NCBI GenBank assembly: GCA_022316685.1
Contig: JAKJHU010000068.1
Span: forward strand, 930,001-994,000
Source of the DNA: Progne subis subis
Lineage: Eukaryota; Chordata; Aves; Passeriformes; Hirundinidae
Reading direction: 5' to 3'
Length of the DNA stretch: 64,000 nt
Part shown: positions 32,273 through 45,295 of the stretch, piece after piece
How positions within the stretch are numbered: position 1 is the stretch's first letter
How the letters are laid out: every line of letters starts with the position of its first letter
Translations under genes and position numbers: made by a program
Notes under the pieces: model-generated
Databases searched by the model: none
What the model was told of the DNA's origin: nothing
The model's input: the letters and a program-made list of their open reading frames with translations, nothing else

Positions 32273-35200
32273 CCCTCAACGACTCTTTTTACAGAATTTT
32301 CAGGCTAGTGAGGAAATTACCCTTTCAGTTAAAACTTCGTGTAGTTGGGCACCGTGCGAGTCCTTTCCTTTAAGAAAAGAAATTCACACTATTTGCCACC
32401 ACCAGCACCAAGTTGGTGGTTGTTGCTTAATGGTGTAAAACAAGTAAAAAAAAAAAATGCCGGGGGAGAAAAACAACAAAGAATTAAGGAAGGTCCAGCT
32501 TGATTGCCTGGGTGGCAGGGCCACCTCCTGGGCAGCTCGTTTTGTCAGGTTTTCCATGGTTTCGGGGGGTGTGGGTGGCCTCGATGTCACCACACGACTC
32601 CATCCGCTCCCCGTCTCGTCTCGTGGCTTTTACACTGATTTATCACAGGCGTGTGCTAATGCACCCTCCTGCCTTTGAATGGCTTAACGTGCTTGATTGG
32701 CAGGGGCAGTTAATAAATTGGTTCCTCCTGTCAGACTGCTTGGGTACATTGATGGCTTTTGAATTAACTGTAGCCACTTGGGGATGGGGGGGAACGAAAG
32801 CATTGTTGGACGACTCTGTGGAAACATCTGCTCCATTCGCAGCGCTGGTCAGAGCAGTGAAAAGGCTCTGTGCGCTCCCTCTCTCAAAGATTTATTAATA
32901 TTGCTGCGTACATGAGGGGGAAAGATTTCAAACACTTGACATTTAATGGTTAGTAACTCAATTTTATTCCATTCATCTGCATGGCTTTGTCAGGTGCCGG
33001 CTCTGTCGAGGCTCTGGTATTGTATCACGGAGGTTGTCTTGCTGCCTGTGGGCAATTAGGAGGGTGATTTGGTACCTGAATCCGGAGAAACCTTTTTCTT
33101 TTTCCTTTCTAATTGATTATTAGCTTTGAGGTGAGAGCTGGCATCGTGGAACATAATATCCTTTCATAAACAGTGATGCGGTGGCTTTGCTTGCTCTGCC
33201 GTTGTGGTTTCAAGCAGTTAATTTGAAAAGAGGAGGGGGGGAAAAAGATTTTGAAATACACAAAGTCCAAAGGAGATGAACAGTTTGGGGTATGGAGAGA
33301 AGCGAGGAGCATCCTCCCAGGCAGAGATTAATGGTTGTTACTAATGATTTTGGGAAATAGAGGGGAAGGAATAAGACGTGGCAGAAGACTGTAAAATCAG
33401 TAAGAGCACTGCAGAAAACCCTGATTCTGGAAATGCACCTTTTCCCATATGACAGGAGCATCAAATTAAACACATCCTGCCGGATAAAGCAGCATTTCCC
33501 TGCGAAGGAGCACTGATGTGGACTGGGGCGATGAGGCAAGAAGTGAGGGGACCGCAGAGGAAGCACCAGCCTGCCTTCACATCTCTCCCAGCAGCTTTCC
33601 TAGGGTCGTAAAGGGTTGGGGGGGAAAAAACGTCTCCCAGGATTTGCAAGTTGTTCTTTGCCTTGGAAAAACTAACTGTGCTCCTATCAGGTGCAGAGTG
33701 AGGAGTGAGGGCTTGCAGAGAGCATCAGCCAGAAGCCATTGCCCACCCGCTCTGGTGGGGTGGGGTAAAGAGTCATAAATTCAGGCTCTGTATTGGGGGG
33801 GAAAAAAATTCCAAGCTGGTTTCATCACACTGCAACAGGATGATCTCCTGCAGCCATAAAAATTGGCTGCATCCTCGAAGTTCTCAGAGCGCTGGCAAGA
33901 GAATGAGTTTCACTGGTGCTGGGATGCTCCACCGGCAGTTTCTGGCAGCTGTCAGTGGGAAAGGTGTCTCCTAGGAGAGAGGGGAGATCTCTGTGGATTT
34001 TAAATCAGCTTGATTTCACATTCCAGGTTGTAAGGTGGGGGTGTAATTTTTCTTTTATTTTGCTGGGTAGTTCACCTCAAAAGCCAAAATTGCTGAGCTT
34101 GGTGGGCGTCCTGCTGTAAAACCAACTGGAATCTCTTGGAGAACCTTTCTTCCAGCAGTGGTGTTCCCCGCTCCAGCCCCCAGAAGCAGAAGTTCACCCG
34201 TGGACCAGCAAATACTGTCGGTGGTCTGGGTTTGCCCTTGGTGTATCCCGTACCCAGTGGTCTTAGGCAGGCAGAGGGACAGTTTCCACTGGGATGCCGC
34301 TCCTGGGAGTGAAGGAATGTTCTTAAAATAAGTTTTCCTGTTGTGGACCTGCACTCAGCCTCTTTTGAACAAGGTGCAGCGTCAGTGTTTGAGGCGCCCT
34401 GGCTGGAGGGGGGTGACAAGGCAGGGCTGGGCCAGCTGCTTCGCCAGGCAGGGGCTCATCCCTGCTTTCCCTGAAACCCTCTGCCTGTGCAAGTGGCCCC
34501 AGGTGGCTGCATAATGGCATCCCTAATTGTGCTCTGAACGAGATTAACTTCTTATCTGGCAGCCTGACACCTTTATTGTTATTAATGTGTGAATTATGCA
34601 CTGTGGTGGGGTTTTTATGCACAACTTTGGTAGGAAATATTTTCCTTTTGTCTGCTGGTGTCCGTTGCTTTGCCACCATGGGATTCCCAGGCTCCAAGGG
34701 TGGGGGTCCCAGAGGTCAAGGAATGCTGTTCCTGTTTCTTTCCTTATTAAATGGTCGGTGCCATTGTACTGCAGCTCTTCCCTTCATTTCTTCTTTTGAA
34801 CTGTGGGTGGAGGTGGTGGCGAGCAATTCCTCTGCTGAGTCTGGAGTTTCCTGGGACAATGGTTGCTGGAATGGGACACGGAGGACTAGGGACAATCAGT
34901 CAGATGGGGTTTGGGGTTTTGGGGTACATACAGAGTTGGAGAGGCTTGGGATGCTGCCAGGCATGGGTGCAAGTGCCCATGGGGCCGAGGGTGCTCTGGC
35001 AGGGGCTGGATCTCTTCCTTGGCTCTGGTAGGGAAGGGGAAGGGAAAGGGAGCTGTGGAGGGTTGGGAGGTGGCTGCAATCCATCGACTCCACAAAAAGT
35101 AGTAGTTTCTGTGATGTAACTAGCTATTAAACAGGATAACAAGGTCAATAATGTCTTTGCCTGGAAGAGCTTCAGCCAACACTTCTATCAAAACCAATAT

Positions 35201-38200
35201 TAATTTTCACTAATTAGGAGCTGCAGCTAATGAGTGTCACAGCTAATTTACCTCATCCATAACGAGGGAGAGGAGAGGGTCAGGCGCCTGGGATCAGAGC
35301 CTGAAAATCCACCTCCCCTCTGCTCCCCCTTCCTTCTGGCCCGACATGTGTTTGTCACCTGGGTGGCTTCTGTCTGCAGGGATGTGGGAATATCTGTGTG
35401 GTGCTGTGCTGCCTTCCTTGGAGCACAGGGATGCTTTGGGAAGGCAGGGAAGGAGCTGGATGGGGAGACGCACCGTGCAGCAAGTGTTGGCTGTTCCTGT
35501 GAGGAGAGGGAAAAAGAACTTGGAAGGATGTGCAAGGGAAGTCTTTGGGAAAGAAAAGATGCCTGTTGTCCTGGAGGGGAAGTTCTAGTGGAGTGTTTGC
35601 TCTTGAAACTCTTTAATTTCAGAAACCTTTATTGTGTGTTTTATCTCCGTTCCCTTCCATACCTTTTGCCCACATGAGCCAGCCTGGAAAGCACCAAAGC
35701 AGTGAGTCTGTCACCATCCATAGTCCTGTGACTCACTCTGGGGGGCCTTTCCCTGGTCCCTGACTCTGTGGCAAGCTGCCCGAGTGCAGCAAATGTTTGT
35801 GGGGAGTGAATTTTTGTAAGCAGATATCTCTGGCGCTGTGCTGCTCGTCCTCCCGCACGGGTCACAGGCAGGAGCGTTCCATGGACGTTGCCAAGAGTGC
35901 TAAGAGGCAGCATATTCCTGATTTGAAGTTATCCCTGTTTGCCTTGTAAGCTTGATCTGACGGCTCAGACAAGGGAAGAGAGGGCACAGTGAACATTGCA
36001 TCCCTCTGAAACATCTTTATAGTCTGCGCTTTCTAAACAAGCCGGAGCCTAAGAATGATCCACAGGGATTATTGCTTTAAATAAGAATACACTAGAGAAA
36101 TTTGTGGTCTGCTGTCAGACAGCCTGTTGTTAGGGGTGGCTAAAATTGACTGAATAAATGATTCACTGGTTTCATTCGCGTTGCCCTGACTATAAACCTC
36201 AGGAGTCTTCCTTGTCGGAATTGATCTGTTCTGCCGGCAAAGCCGCGAGCGGTGCGTGCGCCACCAGCCCGTCCTGACGCCTTCCAGGAGGACAGAAGAG
36301 CTCTTGCATTGTTCACGGGATCTCTTCTAACTAGACACCCTCCTGTTTGGGGTGTCTGGGGCCTCGGGAAAAGGGCTTGGCTTCTAGGCATGTCCTGGGA
36401 AACTCCCACGGGGAGGTGATGTGCAGAGAAGAGCCTCTCTTGGGAACCAGCTCATCCCAGAGCATCCTTTTGGGGCATCCCGTGAGAACGTTCAAGTGGG
36501 AACTGCTTGTGGTCCTGGCTCCCATCCACATGTGTGGTGGGCTTTGCCTCCGCTTTTGTTATCCAGCTGCCCAGCTAATCCTGGTTTGGGCAGCTGTATT
36601 GGATTTTTCCTTTAGCTGTTGGCCTGAAATTGCCACTCAGCCCGTGGCAGCTCCCAGAAGGTGTTTCCCTTCTGCCTGCTCCAAGACTCACTGCATCCTT
36701 AAATGTCTGGACTTGTTCTTCAGCAGCTCCTCCTGTGTCTGTCCTCAGCCTCAGTGGGGAGAGGAGAACATATAAACATAGATAATTATATATATATGTA
36801 CACACACAGAGGAGAAATTTGTGCCCTGAGGCTGGGTACGTTATCTAGTGACCATCCTTGTCCCCTGCTTTCCCTTTGGTGGGGGCCAAGGTGGCTGAGA
36901 AAGTTTCTTGGATCTTATTGCCCAGGGAAAAGCGACCTTCAGGCAGAGTTCTTGGGGGGAAAAAGCTTCCCCAAGCGTGACAGATTTGACTATAAATCTC
37001 CAGATTAATGCCCAGGTTCCCAAGGTCTGTCATCCTGCCTGGCACGTGAGCTGCTCAAAAACAACGTGCAGGCTCATCAGTCATTTGGGAGGCACAGCAG
37101 AAGGGAGGCTGCAGGGAGCCTGTGGACACGCCTGTGAGGGGACACGAGGGACAGATGAGACAGCATCCTCGTCTGAGGGCGCACACAGGCGTCCCAAAAG
37201 CTGAGGAGCCTGGGATTGTGTCTCGGACAAGAGGTGGAGTTGAAAGAGAGGCAGGGCTTTTGCATGAGAAACGCCTGAGGTGAGGAGATGGAGGGCCAGG
37301 GCTGAGGGACCCCCAGGGTCTCTCTTTTCCTCTCTTTTTATCTTACGGAAAGAATCAAACTGGTTTTAAAGTAGATTCATTGTGAGTATCCCTTATTGGT
37401 ACAGGTATTAAGTTGGTTATGAATTTCTTGCACTTTCACTCCCTAGGAAAATCCTTCCCTTATTCATTTTGCATTCGCTCTTGATTGATGAGGTTTATTG
37501 TCACTCTTTAATAACCACAAATATAATCTCAGCCCAAATTTGAGGAATTTATGGGAATTTACCTAGGCCAGGGTATCTGCATCATGCCAAGGACAAGGGC
37601 TAGAATAAAGGACAACCAAAAGCGAAGAAGAATGGCTCTCTTTTAATGGGGAGGAGGAGAAGAGGTGCATTTCTGGCTGATGGCAGCTCACTGATCACAA
37701 AGCAACAGTGCATGGAAGGCCTGTGGTGTGGTTGGATTGGTGGATTGAGTTTGATTTGGGGTTTCCTCTGAGGTTTTTAGCTGTCTCTTGTGCCTGTGGG
37801 GATTGGTGGCCCCTGGGACAGTGTCCCCAGGGCTGTGGGATGGTCCTTCTCCTGGGCTGTGATGCACCAGGGTTCTTTTATGGAGATCCACAAGGTCCTT
37901 CAGTCGAGCCAAGGGGCGGATGTGCATTTGATCTGGAAATCAGTTTTAGGTGGAAAGAGTAGGGTGGGTTTTCTTCATCCAAGAAATGGTCCAGTAGCAC
38001 AGAAAAGGTTCAGCTCTAGTGACTGTGCTCTGAAGAGGCTGGGATTGCACGGGAGGTGGAGGCTGCTACCCCAAAGCGGCTGGAGAAATGGATGTGTGTG
38101 GTACCTGTTGGGTCACAGGAGTCTCTGATGTGTATAGGTAGCAGGGAGATGCTGAATTTGTTGGTCACTACCCACTTCTCCCTCAGTCAGGGCTTCAGGG

Positions 38201-38560
38201 GAAACAGAAGCTCTGAAAGTCTTCACTCTGAGCAATTGAAAGAAAAAAGCCTAAAACTGGGACTTATTGGATCACTTTTCTGTTCATAAATTTCCACTTT
38301 TAGAACAGTCTGTGAAACCTCGGTGATTGCTTTCTTTTTGCTTTCAAACCACCCAGCAGCTGGGATTTAGCGTGGAGTTTTGTGTTTGGTTCAGATTTTA
38401 AAATGTTGTTTGGTTTTCCATGTGACTGAGGGAGGTTTTTTTGGGCACTGGCTGATCTGGACACCAGGTGGGGGGTGTGAAGGCTCGGCCACTGTTTGCA
38501 GCTCAGACCCACCCTGCAGAAAGAGCAGCCAGGCTCCCACAGGTCACCTTGACCAGGGGA

Positions 38561-38795
38561 ATCATAGAATGTTGGAATGGTCTGTGTTAGACCAACTTAT
38601 TCCAACCCAGGAATCCGCTATCCCAGGCTGCTCCAAGCCCCAGTGTCCAACCTGGCCACAGCTTCTCTGAGCACCCTGTGCCAGGGCCGCAGCTCCCTCA
38701 CAGGGAACAATTCCTTCCCAGTATCCCATCTAACCCTGCCCTCTGGCAGTTTAAAGTCATTTCCCCTTGTCCTGTCTCCCAGAAGACAAGAACTG
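38561..38795 (-). mobile_element. CR1 LINE 3' fragment (antisense)
   Basis: On the + strand it begins with ATCATAGAATGTTGGAATGG (the inverted CR1 3' end), continues CTGCTCCAAGCCCCAGTGTC and AACAATTCCTTCCCAGTATC, and ends at about CCCCTTGTCCTGTCTCC, all in CR1 order. Confidence 0.92.
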
Positions 38796-39151
38796 CTCCT
38801 GTTAGGAGGATTTGTGATTTCAGATGTGTCACAGATACCGTATAACCCACAATTTGTAGTACACTGTCGAGGAGGAGTCTGGGCTCACTGCACCCCCAAG
38901 GGATTGCATCAGTCTTGGAAACAGCCCTTCACTGCTTCCCTTCTCACCCTGGTCTCCCTTGCTGCTGCCATGAAATTCCGGCAGCAAGCGTTTCCTGGAG
39001 CTCTGAGACAAGGGGCACTGGGCAGGGAACATCCTGAATTCTTGCAAGGTGCTGTGGAAGTGACTGAGAGATGCTTTTGGTGGTGTTCTGCCTAAAGTCA
39101 ATTAATTCTGGTGTTCAACCCTTCTCTTCTTCTCCGTGACCACTTCTGAAC

Positions 39152-39648
39152 TGTTACATACAAGTAAAACCTTATTAAAGTAAGGCCTTATAAAATCAGA
39201 CCTTGCTATTTCAGCTAGGCTAGCACCTAGCCTGAGAAGTTCCCATGAGAAAAGAATCATAAGTTTGAATTACAATCTATTCTTATGAGAAAACGGTTTG
39301 CACCTATAAAAATTAAAGTCTATCCCAGGAGGATCTGTGGGAAAAACAAAAGGTAAACATACCTAGAAAGGAAAAAGTTTAATAAACATGTACACTGACG
39401 ATTACCAGCCGATAAACTGAGTTTCAATAATTTGCTAACCTGTTAAAAAATGTAAATGTATCTGGAAAGGAAAAAGTTTAATAAACATGTACACTGATGA
39501 TTACCAGCCGATAAACTGAGTTTCAGTAATTTGCTAACCTCTTAAATTCAAACACAGTACCTTCTAATACCATATAAAAAGAAACTGTACAATGAAGACT
39601 TGACTATCCTACACGAAGACACAAGTGTCTTTGTCCATCTCTGTTACA
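39152..39648 (+). mobile_element. Candidate second LTR-like element
   Basis: An AT-rich block bounded by TGTTACATACAAG on the left and CATCTCTGTTACA on the right. It has two AATAAAC motifs, a TATA-like CCATATAAAAAG at about 39570, and an internal 99-bp duplication. Neighbouring sequence is of ordinary composition. TG...CA ends and U3-like duplications fit an LTR, but no second copy is in the window and no target-site duplication is clear. It could also be another AT-rich repeat. Confidence 0.4.
39361..39558. repeat. 99-bp tandem duplication
   Basis: Two units start at 39361 and 39460. Both contain GGAAAAAGTTTAATAAACAT, GATTACCAGCCGATAAACTG and AATTTGCTAACC, with only a few differences. Duplication inside the U3 part of LTRs is common. 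Confidence 0.95.
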
Positions 39649-41025
39649 GCTCTGGCCAGGCTGCTCTGTGCTTTTTTTGGGAAGCTGAGGCAGGCTGGAT
39701 GCTGTGTGTTTGCTGGAGGATACGTTTTTGTGCAGGTGCCTCCACAAACCCTCGGAAAGCTCTTTCCAGAGGTGGATTGCATTCCATCAACGTGCAAAGG
39801 CATTCCCACCTGACCGCAGTGACCATTTATGTGGGGTGAGCTGCCAGTTGCCAACACTCAGAGCGACAGTTGTAGGAGCAATTAGCGAGAAATCCTTTGC
39901 CTGAAATATGTTTTTAATAAACCATTCACCGGATATATTCAAATAACAAATAAATCCCTGCAAACCCGAGTCTATTTGCAGACAACTAGCAAATGAGAAG
40001 GGCTAAATTAATTGAATGCTCCAGTCACTGGGGAGAACGGTCCAGCTGTAGCAGCGCTCTCCAGATGTTTGTTTGCAGAAGAGTGTGCTTTTCATAGGAA
40101 AAGAAAAACACTCGTGGGTATATTAACTCAGAGACAAGTTTACAGCTGTGCGCTCGCACGCTCTGCCTCGCTCTCCCACCAGCCACATGTGGAGCTCTGT
40201 TCCAAGGTTTCCTCTTGCAATAAACAGCCTCTTTATTTCTCGCTCATTGTCCTCCTGGCCATGCTCAGGCATCTGTGACGTCCAAAGTGAGGCAATGGCC
40301 CTGTGAAAGCCTCGGGGGCTTGAGCAGATCTGGCCCTTGCTGAGCTCCAGGGTGTGCCGCGTGGTGCAAGTACGGCTGGACCACTGCTGCTTGCAGTTGA
40401 GGCTGCTGTGGTTTGGCTCTTCCCTGGTTTTGGGGTGGGTGTGCCGCACAGGGCCGTGGATTCGGAGAACAAGGCGCTGTGCGTGGCTGGTGGGAGCTCA
40501 CAGGGATGAGTGGAAGAGCCTTGGGTTCGGTTTAATTCCATCCAAAGGTTGGAGCTTTGTCCAGCTTCTCCCAGAGGAGCTTGGCCTTATCAGCACACTG
40601 GAGTCATCAGTTTCCCTGATCCATCCATTTCCCTGGGCCTTGCTTTGTCTCTGTTGTTAAACAGGCCGAGCTGGTGGCGAAGCCCCGTAGCTGAAGCGCC
40701 CCATTACTCACAGGCCAGGGGACAATGGGACGTGGGGCCGCTCTTAAACGTCTCTGCACGCCGGCATCATTAATAACGGGGCGCTGGCACCACGGCTCCT
40801 AAATAGCCTCATTTATCAACAAGCAATTTACTGCGGGGCGCAGATAAGCTCCTGCCTCACACACCCAGGCACCGCCTGCCAAGTCTCCCCCGCCTCCCCT
40901 TTGGCATTTCAGAGGGACAGAGGGAGGAAATGCTCCCCTTGAGTTGTGGCACGTGGCCAGCCCCGAGGAGCTGGGTTGTGCCTGGAGGAGTTGGGTTGAT
41001 GGGCTGTGTCGGGGGGCTTCCCCAA

Positions 41026-41652
41026 CATTCAGGTGGTTTCAGGGTCCCTTTCCCCCCTGCACAGCTCCGAGCCAAGCCGAAGGAAGAGACGGAGTCTTCA
41101 GGTGTAGATTTTTCAAGGTTGCATTTTTCGTTTATTGTTTCTTATCTTACAAATTTCTCACAGTCCAACATGATGTTTGCAGCTGCATGGACTTCTCACG
41201 TCTCCCCCCGAGCTGGGCAGTCCTTAATCTTTTATACTAATTACTACGTGTTCGTTATTTACTATTTCTTACCAATGTCTATCACTATTACTAAAAAGGT
41301 CATCTATACACTGACCCAATCCTCACTAACTACTTTGTGCCAACGTCATAGCAGAAATGGAGTGAGGGAAGGAGAAGGAAGAAGAAGGAGGCAACGCCCC
41401 AGATTCTCCATCTTGTCCCCATTCACTCCAATGCTATGAACCTAAAATTACTATTTTTTTCACTCTGTGATAAACTAAACTACTATTTTTCACACTCCCG
41501 TGGCCTGCAAACCCTCTCTCAGTTTAGGAAGTTTTTCCCATGGACTGAGATCAAAGCCAGAGTCTCTCTGAGCTCTGGGCTGGGGTCTCAGAGCCCCCTG
41601 CCCAGGTCTCTGACCCTCCAGGGCAACCAAAGGAATGCCCTGGACTCCAACA
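41026..41652 (-). mobile_element. Probable solo LTR of an endogenous retrovirus, copy 2 (antisense)
   Basis: The reverse complement of this block matches 27847-28473 over its whole length, with scattered substitutions and short indels, and both copies span 627 bases. On the + strand the start of the LTR appears as GAATGCCCTGGACTCCAACA at the right end. The TATA-like stretch appears as CTTTTATACTAATTAC at about 41230, and the poly(A) signal as TCGTTTATTG at about 41129. There is no internal proviral sequence beside it. The two copies have diverged enough to look like separate old insertions of one family rather than a recent inverted duplication. Confidence 0.65.
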
Positions 41653-41754
41653 GGGCTGCACGTGTTCCTCAGGCTCTGTCACCTTTTTGAGGAGAGACTT
41701 CCAAGTCCCTGGTTGTTTCTCTTGGCTCTCTCAAAGGTTTTGTTGCTTTTGTTG

Positions 41755-41912
41755 TGGCTGCCCCTGGATCCCTGGAAGCATCCAAGGCCAAGTTGGACAG
41801 GGCTTGGAGCAGCCTGGGATAGTGGAAGGTGTCCCTGCCCACGGCAGGGAGGTTGCAACAAAGTGGTCTTTAAGGTCCCTTGCAGCTCAAATCCTGCCAC
41901 AACTCTGTGATC
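41755..41912 (+). mobile_element. CR1 LINE 3'-end fragment
   Basis: GCTGCCCCTGGATCCCTGGA, then GGCCAAGTTGGACAGGGCTT, ATAGTGGAAGGTGTCCCTGC and GTGGTCTTTAAGGTCCCTTG. It lies about 100 bases from LTR copy 2. Confidence 0.92.
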
Positions 41913-42699
41913 CAGGGAGGAAGAGCAGGAAATGTAACCTTTCCAAAACTGGCTGCCTTGGGTTTCTAATTCCCGCCCCCTTGCTCAAGTCCTGCTTTTA
42001 CTGCAGCCGTATCTTGGAGATCAGCAGGTACTAGCTCAACTCTGGAGAGATAAATCAGGGAGGGATTTCACTGCATCTTCATTATAACGAGGCAGAATTC
42101 ATCACCCAGCGCGTGTTGTGAAACCTCGGAGAGTTACGGTGACAGTCCAAGGCCAGTTTACCCGTGGATCTGAGATCTGCAGACAAAAACCTGACCGCTG
42201 GTACCATTTCCTGTGGCTTTGGGACTTGGATGCTCGCAGCACGTCCCACTTTGGAGCAAACACCCCGTGGTATTTGGGCTGAGGATGGCTGTATTTTTGT
42301 TCCCCTGAGCCATTCAGAGAGCAGAGCAGCTGGGCAAAAGCTGCAGCAGGAAAAGGGTTTGTATTCCCTTGTGAGACTGAGAGCCTCGGGGATGTTTCAG
42401 CTTTTGTGAGGCGCAGATGAGATTCCAAACAAGACATGAATGAATCCCGTTCACTTGCGCAAGTGTAATTTGCTGACGGGTTCATTTCGTTGTTGCCTTT
42501 TCTTTTTCCCTCTTTCCCCCATTCATATTGATCGGCTCCTCAGCTTGACTGGGCTGCTGGTGGAGGAAGCAGTTCAGCAGCAGGACTTTTAGCAGGGCCT
42601 GTTGCAATGGGAAAAGGGGTGATGGCTTTAAGCTGGAAGAGGGTGGGATTTAGATTAAGAGTAGGCAAGGATTTTTTTACAGCGTGTGTGGTAGGGCAT

Positions 42700-42805
42700 A
42701 GTGTTTTAGGCCAGGCTGGACAAGGCTCTGAGAAACCTGGTCTAGTTGAAGACGCCCCTGCCCACGGCAGGAGGTTTGGATTAGAAGGCCTTAGACAGTC
42801 CCTAG
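42700..42805 (+). mobile_element. CR1 LINE 3'-end fragment (degraded)
   Basis: GGCCAGGCTGGACAAGGCTC, then AACCTGGTCTAGTTGAAG and CCCTGCCCACGGCAGGAGG, ending before the terminal octamer. Confidence 0.8.
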
Positions 42806-42924
42806 GAACCTGCAGCGTCCTGACTTCTCCATTGGCATTGCTAATGGCCGTGCCTCACGGTTTGGGGGTGTCTGACACCCCAGAGGTGCTGCAGTCCTGG
42901 GAGACCTGCTCCGTGGGCATTGCA

Positions 42925-43095
42925 ACCTAACGAGCTTTATCTCCGACCTCATGTTAATTGCAGAGCAGCTTCTCTTTTCTAATTAACACGAAGCTATGTT
43001 AGCCTTGCCTGGCTAAAATGCAAAATACCGCGCGTGTCACCTTACTCATAAATCATTTACTTACACCAAATAGCAGAGCACCTCATGAAGTAGAT
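42925..43095. promoter_or_regulatory. Possible conserved non-coding element
   Basis: Unique sequence with ATGTTAATTGCAGAG, TTCTAATTAACACG and CATAAATCATTTACTTACAC. Dense homeodomain-type sites with no repeat signature; a candidate only. Confidence 0.22.
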
Positions 43096-44559
43096 TTCTG
43101 GGGTTCTGCTCTTCTCCTGTTTGCCGTGGTATTTCTTCTAAAAAGTGAGATATGGCCAAAGGGAAGCGCTGAGCTCGAGGGTTGAGGGTCAGCTGCATCT
43201 TCTGCTCTCTGCCCTCCTGCTTTCTGCGCTGAGGAGAGATGGCAGTGGGTGCGTGCCCCTGTTTTCCCGGGCTGAGACCTGTGACAGGCTTCCCTTTGAT
43301 CTAAGTTAGTTAAAAAACCAACACTTCGGAGGGAGCTGGATAGAAGGGAGGAAGGAACAAAGGAAATACTCCATGTTCTTTCTGGTGCGTTTCTGATTTC
43401 AGAGTTAATTAGAAAAGGATATTCTGTGGATTTAGGGTTTAAACTTTGTGTCAGAAGTGTTAATCAAGGCTGCATTAGCCTGGCTTTTCTGGAGGAGTCG
43501 GTGGGGAGGGTGCACCGAGTGTTCCCGTGCTTTGGAGGCGGGCATGGATGTGGAGCAGTGCTCGTGGATGTCTTTGGCCATGCACAGGGAAGGAATTTTG
43601 CCTCCGAGGTGAGGAGCACCCTCCTCTCCCAGAGCTGCCAGAACTGGGGCTTGGGTCTCATGCAGCCGGTGCTGCTGGGGCTGTGCCAGGATTGGTTTGC
43701 TGGCAGCTTCTCCAGGCCAGTTTTGAAAGCCCCCAGGCGATGCTGGGATGTTTCTGCTAACCCCAGATTTATGTTTTCCATTGCTTTCCAGTTCATCGTG
43801 CCTCTTCCCACCCCTCTAAGTGACTCACAAGTAGTTGTTAGTAGTCACATGGAGGCAGCTCTGAGGAGCAAGGCTGCACCTGATATTTAGGGTTTTTCCA
43901 GAGGAGTTCCCTTTCCCCAGTCTCCTGGGAGGTGTGTGGGTACTGACAAAGATCACAGTCTGATTTCCAGCTGGCAGTGCTCAGGGATGAAATACATATT
44001 CCTGCCGAGCTTGGATTGGAAACGGTCCTGCCTGTTTTGTACCATCTTGGCTGTGCTCCTAGGGATTGCCTCGGTCTTCGGGAAAATTCGGGATATGTAA
44101 GGTGCTAGACAGAGTGCTTTCCTGAGTGGATGGGACATCTCGTGCGTGTACAGCTCTGCCATAAAAAATTAAATTAATCTCGTGGGATTTACCCCTTTGT
44201 GACCCCACCATGCTCAGTGCTAGTGCTTCCCTCCCTCCCACCTTTTGTATTTATTCTCCAAGTTTACCAAATGGGGACTTTCCACTCTGGGAAGTCTAAA
44301 TACTTGAATTTCCCAATTCCCAGCTGCTCTTCTTGTTCTCTGACCCTTCTCCGACAAAGGTGTGAGTGAACCAGCAGTTAATTTCTTTTAAAATTAGTGC
44401 CTTGAATGGTTGGTTCACCTGCGGAGCTCGTGGCTTGTGCCTTGGGAGCAGGATCACATCCAGGCCGGAGCCCCTCCTGTTGTGGGCATGAGAAGGACAG
44501 GTACCAATAAAAGTGAATGACACTTTTTGACAGAGCAGCTTCTGCGAGGGGACTTTTTT

Positions 44560-44770
44560 TTAGGGGTGCAAACAATGGATGGAGCAGAATTTGCATAAAA
44601 CTCATTAGGAAAAAAGTACAAGTTTCATAAATCTTGTGATAAATTAATGCTATATCGTTCCGAACATGATGTATTAATTTTAGGATCAAATGAATGGGCC
44701 CATGATCATTCTTGGTAATTATGAGGCACCCAGGCAGTTTGGAGGGGAAATCATTTCTAAGGTGGTTTTT
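44560..44770. promoter_or_regulatory. Possible conserved non-coding element
   Basis: AT-rich unique sequence with TTTGCATAAAACTCATTAGG, GATAAATTAATGC and TGATGTATTAATTTTAGG. A candidate only. Confidence 0.22.
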
Positions 44771-45295
44771 TTATTTTTTAAGTGCTGGAGCCCTTTTTTC
44801 ACCGGAAATATCTTAACAGACCCAAACCCCTCCTTTTACACGTGTTTCTTTTCTTATTCTATCTCCTGGGTGTTTTATTCAATGTGATTTTATTTACTTC
44901 CCTCTTTCATGCTGCAGCAGCCTGTTCCTTCCCAGACAAAAGGAAACAAAAGCCCTTTCAGTTTTTGAAAATTCTCCCTGTTCTCCATGTTCTCCATGGT
45001 CCCAGGGGCAGCCTGTGGGTTTTGTAGAGAAGGAAAGGCAGGAATTGCTGGATCCCAGCTGGAGCAGGTGGGGAGAAGGTGCCTGGAGCACTGCTGTTCG
45101 GGGCATTGCCCAGGGATGAGCTTTTCTTTGCTTCCCTATTTTCCAGGCAGGTTTGGAGATACCACAGCAATACTAAGGTGCATCAGTGATTTTTGGCAGC
45201 AATCTCCAGCCTGGTTGGAGAGTTTTGGTTAATAAGCTCATCTCCAGCCCAAGGAGGTGCCAGGGAGTGAGCAAGGGATGCCATCTCCATCCATG

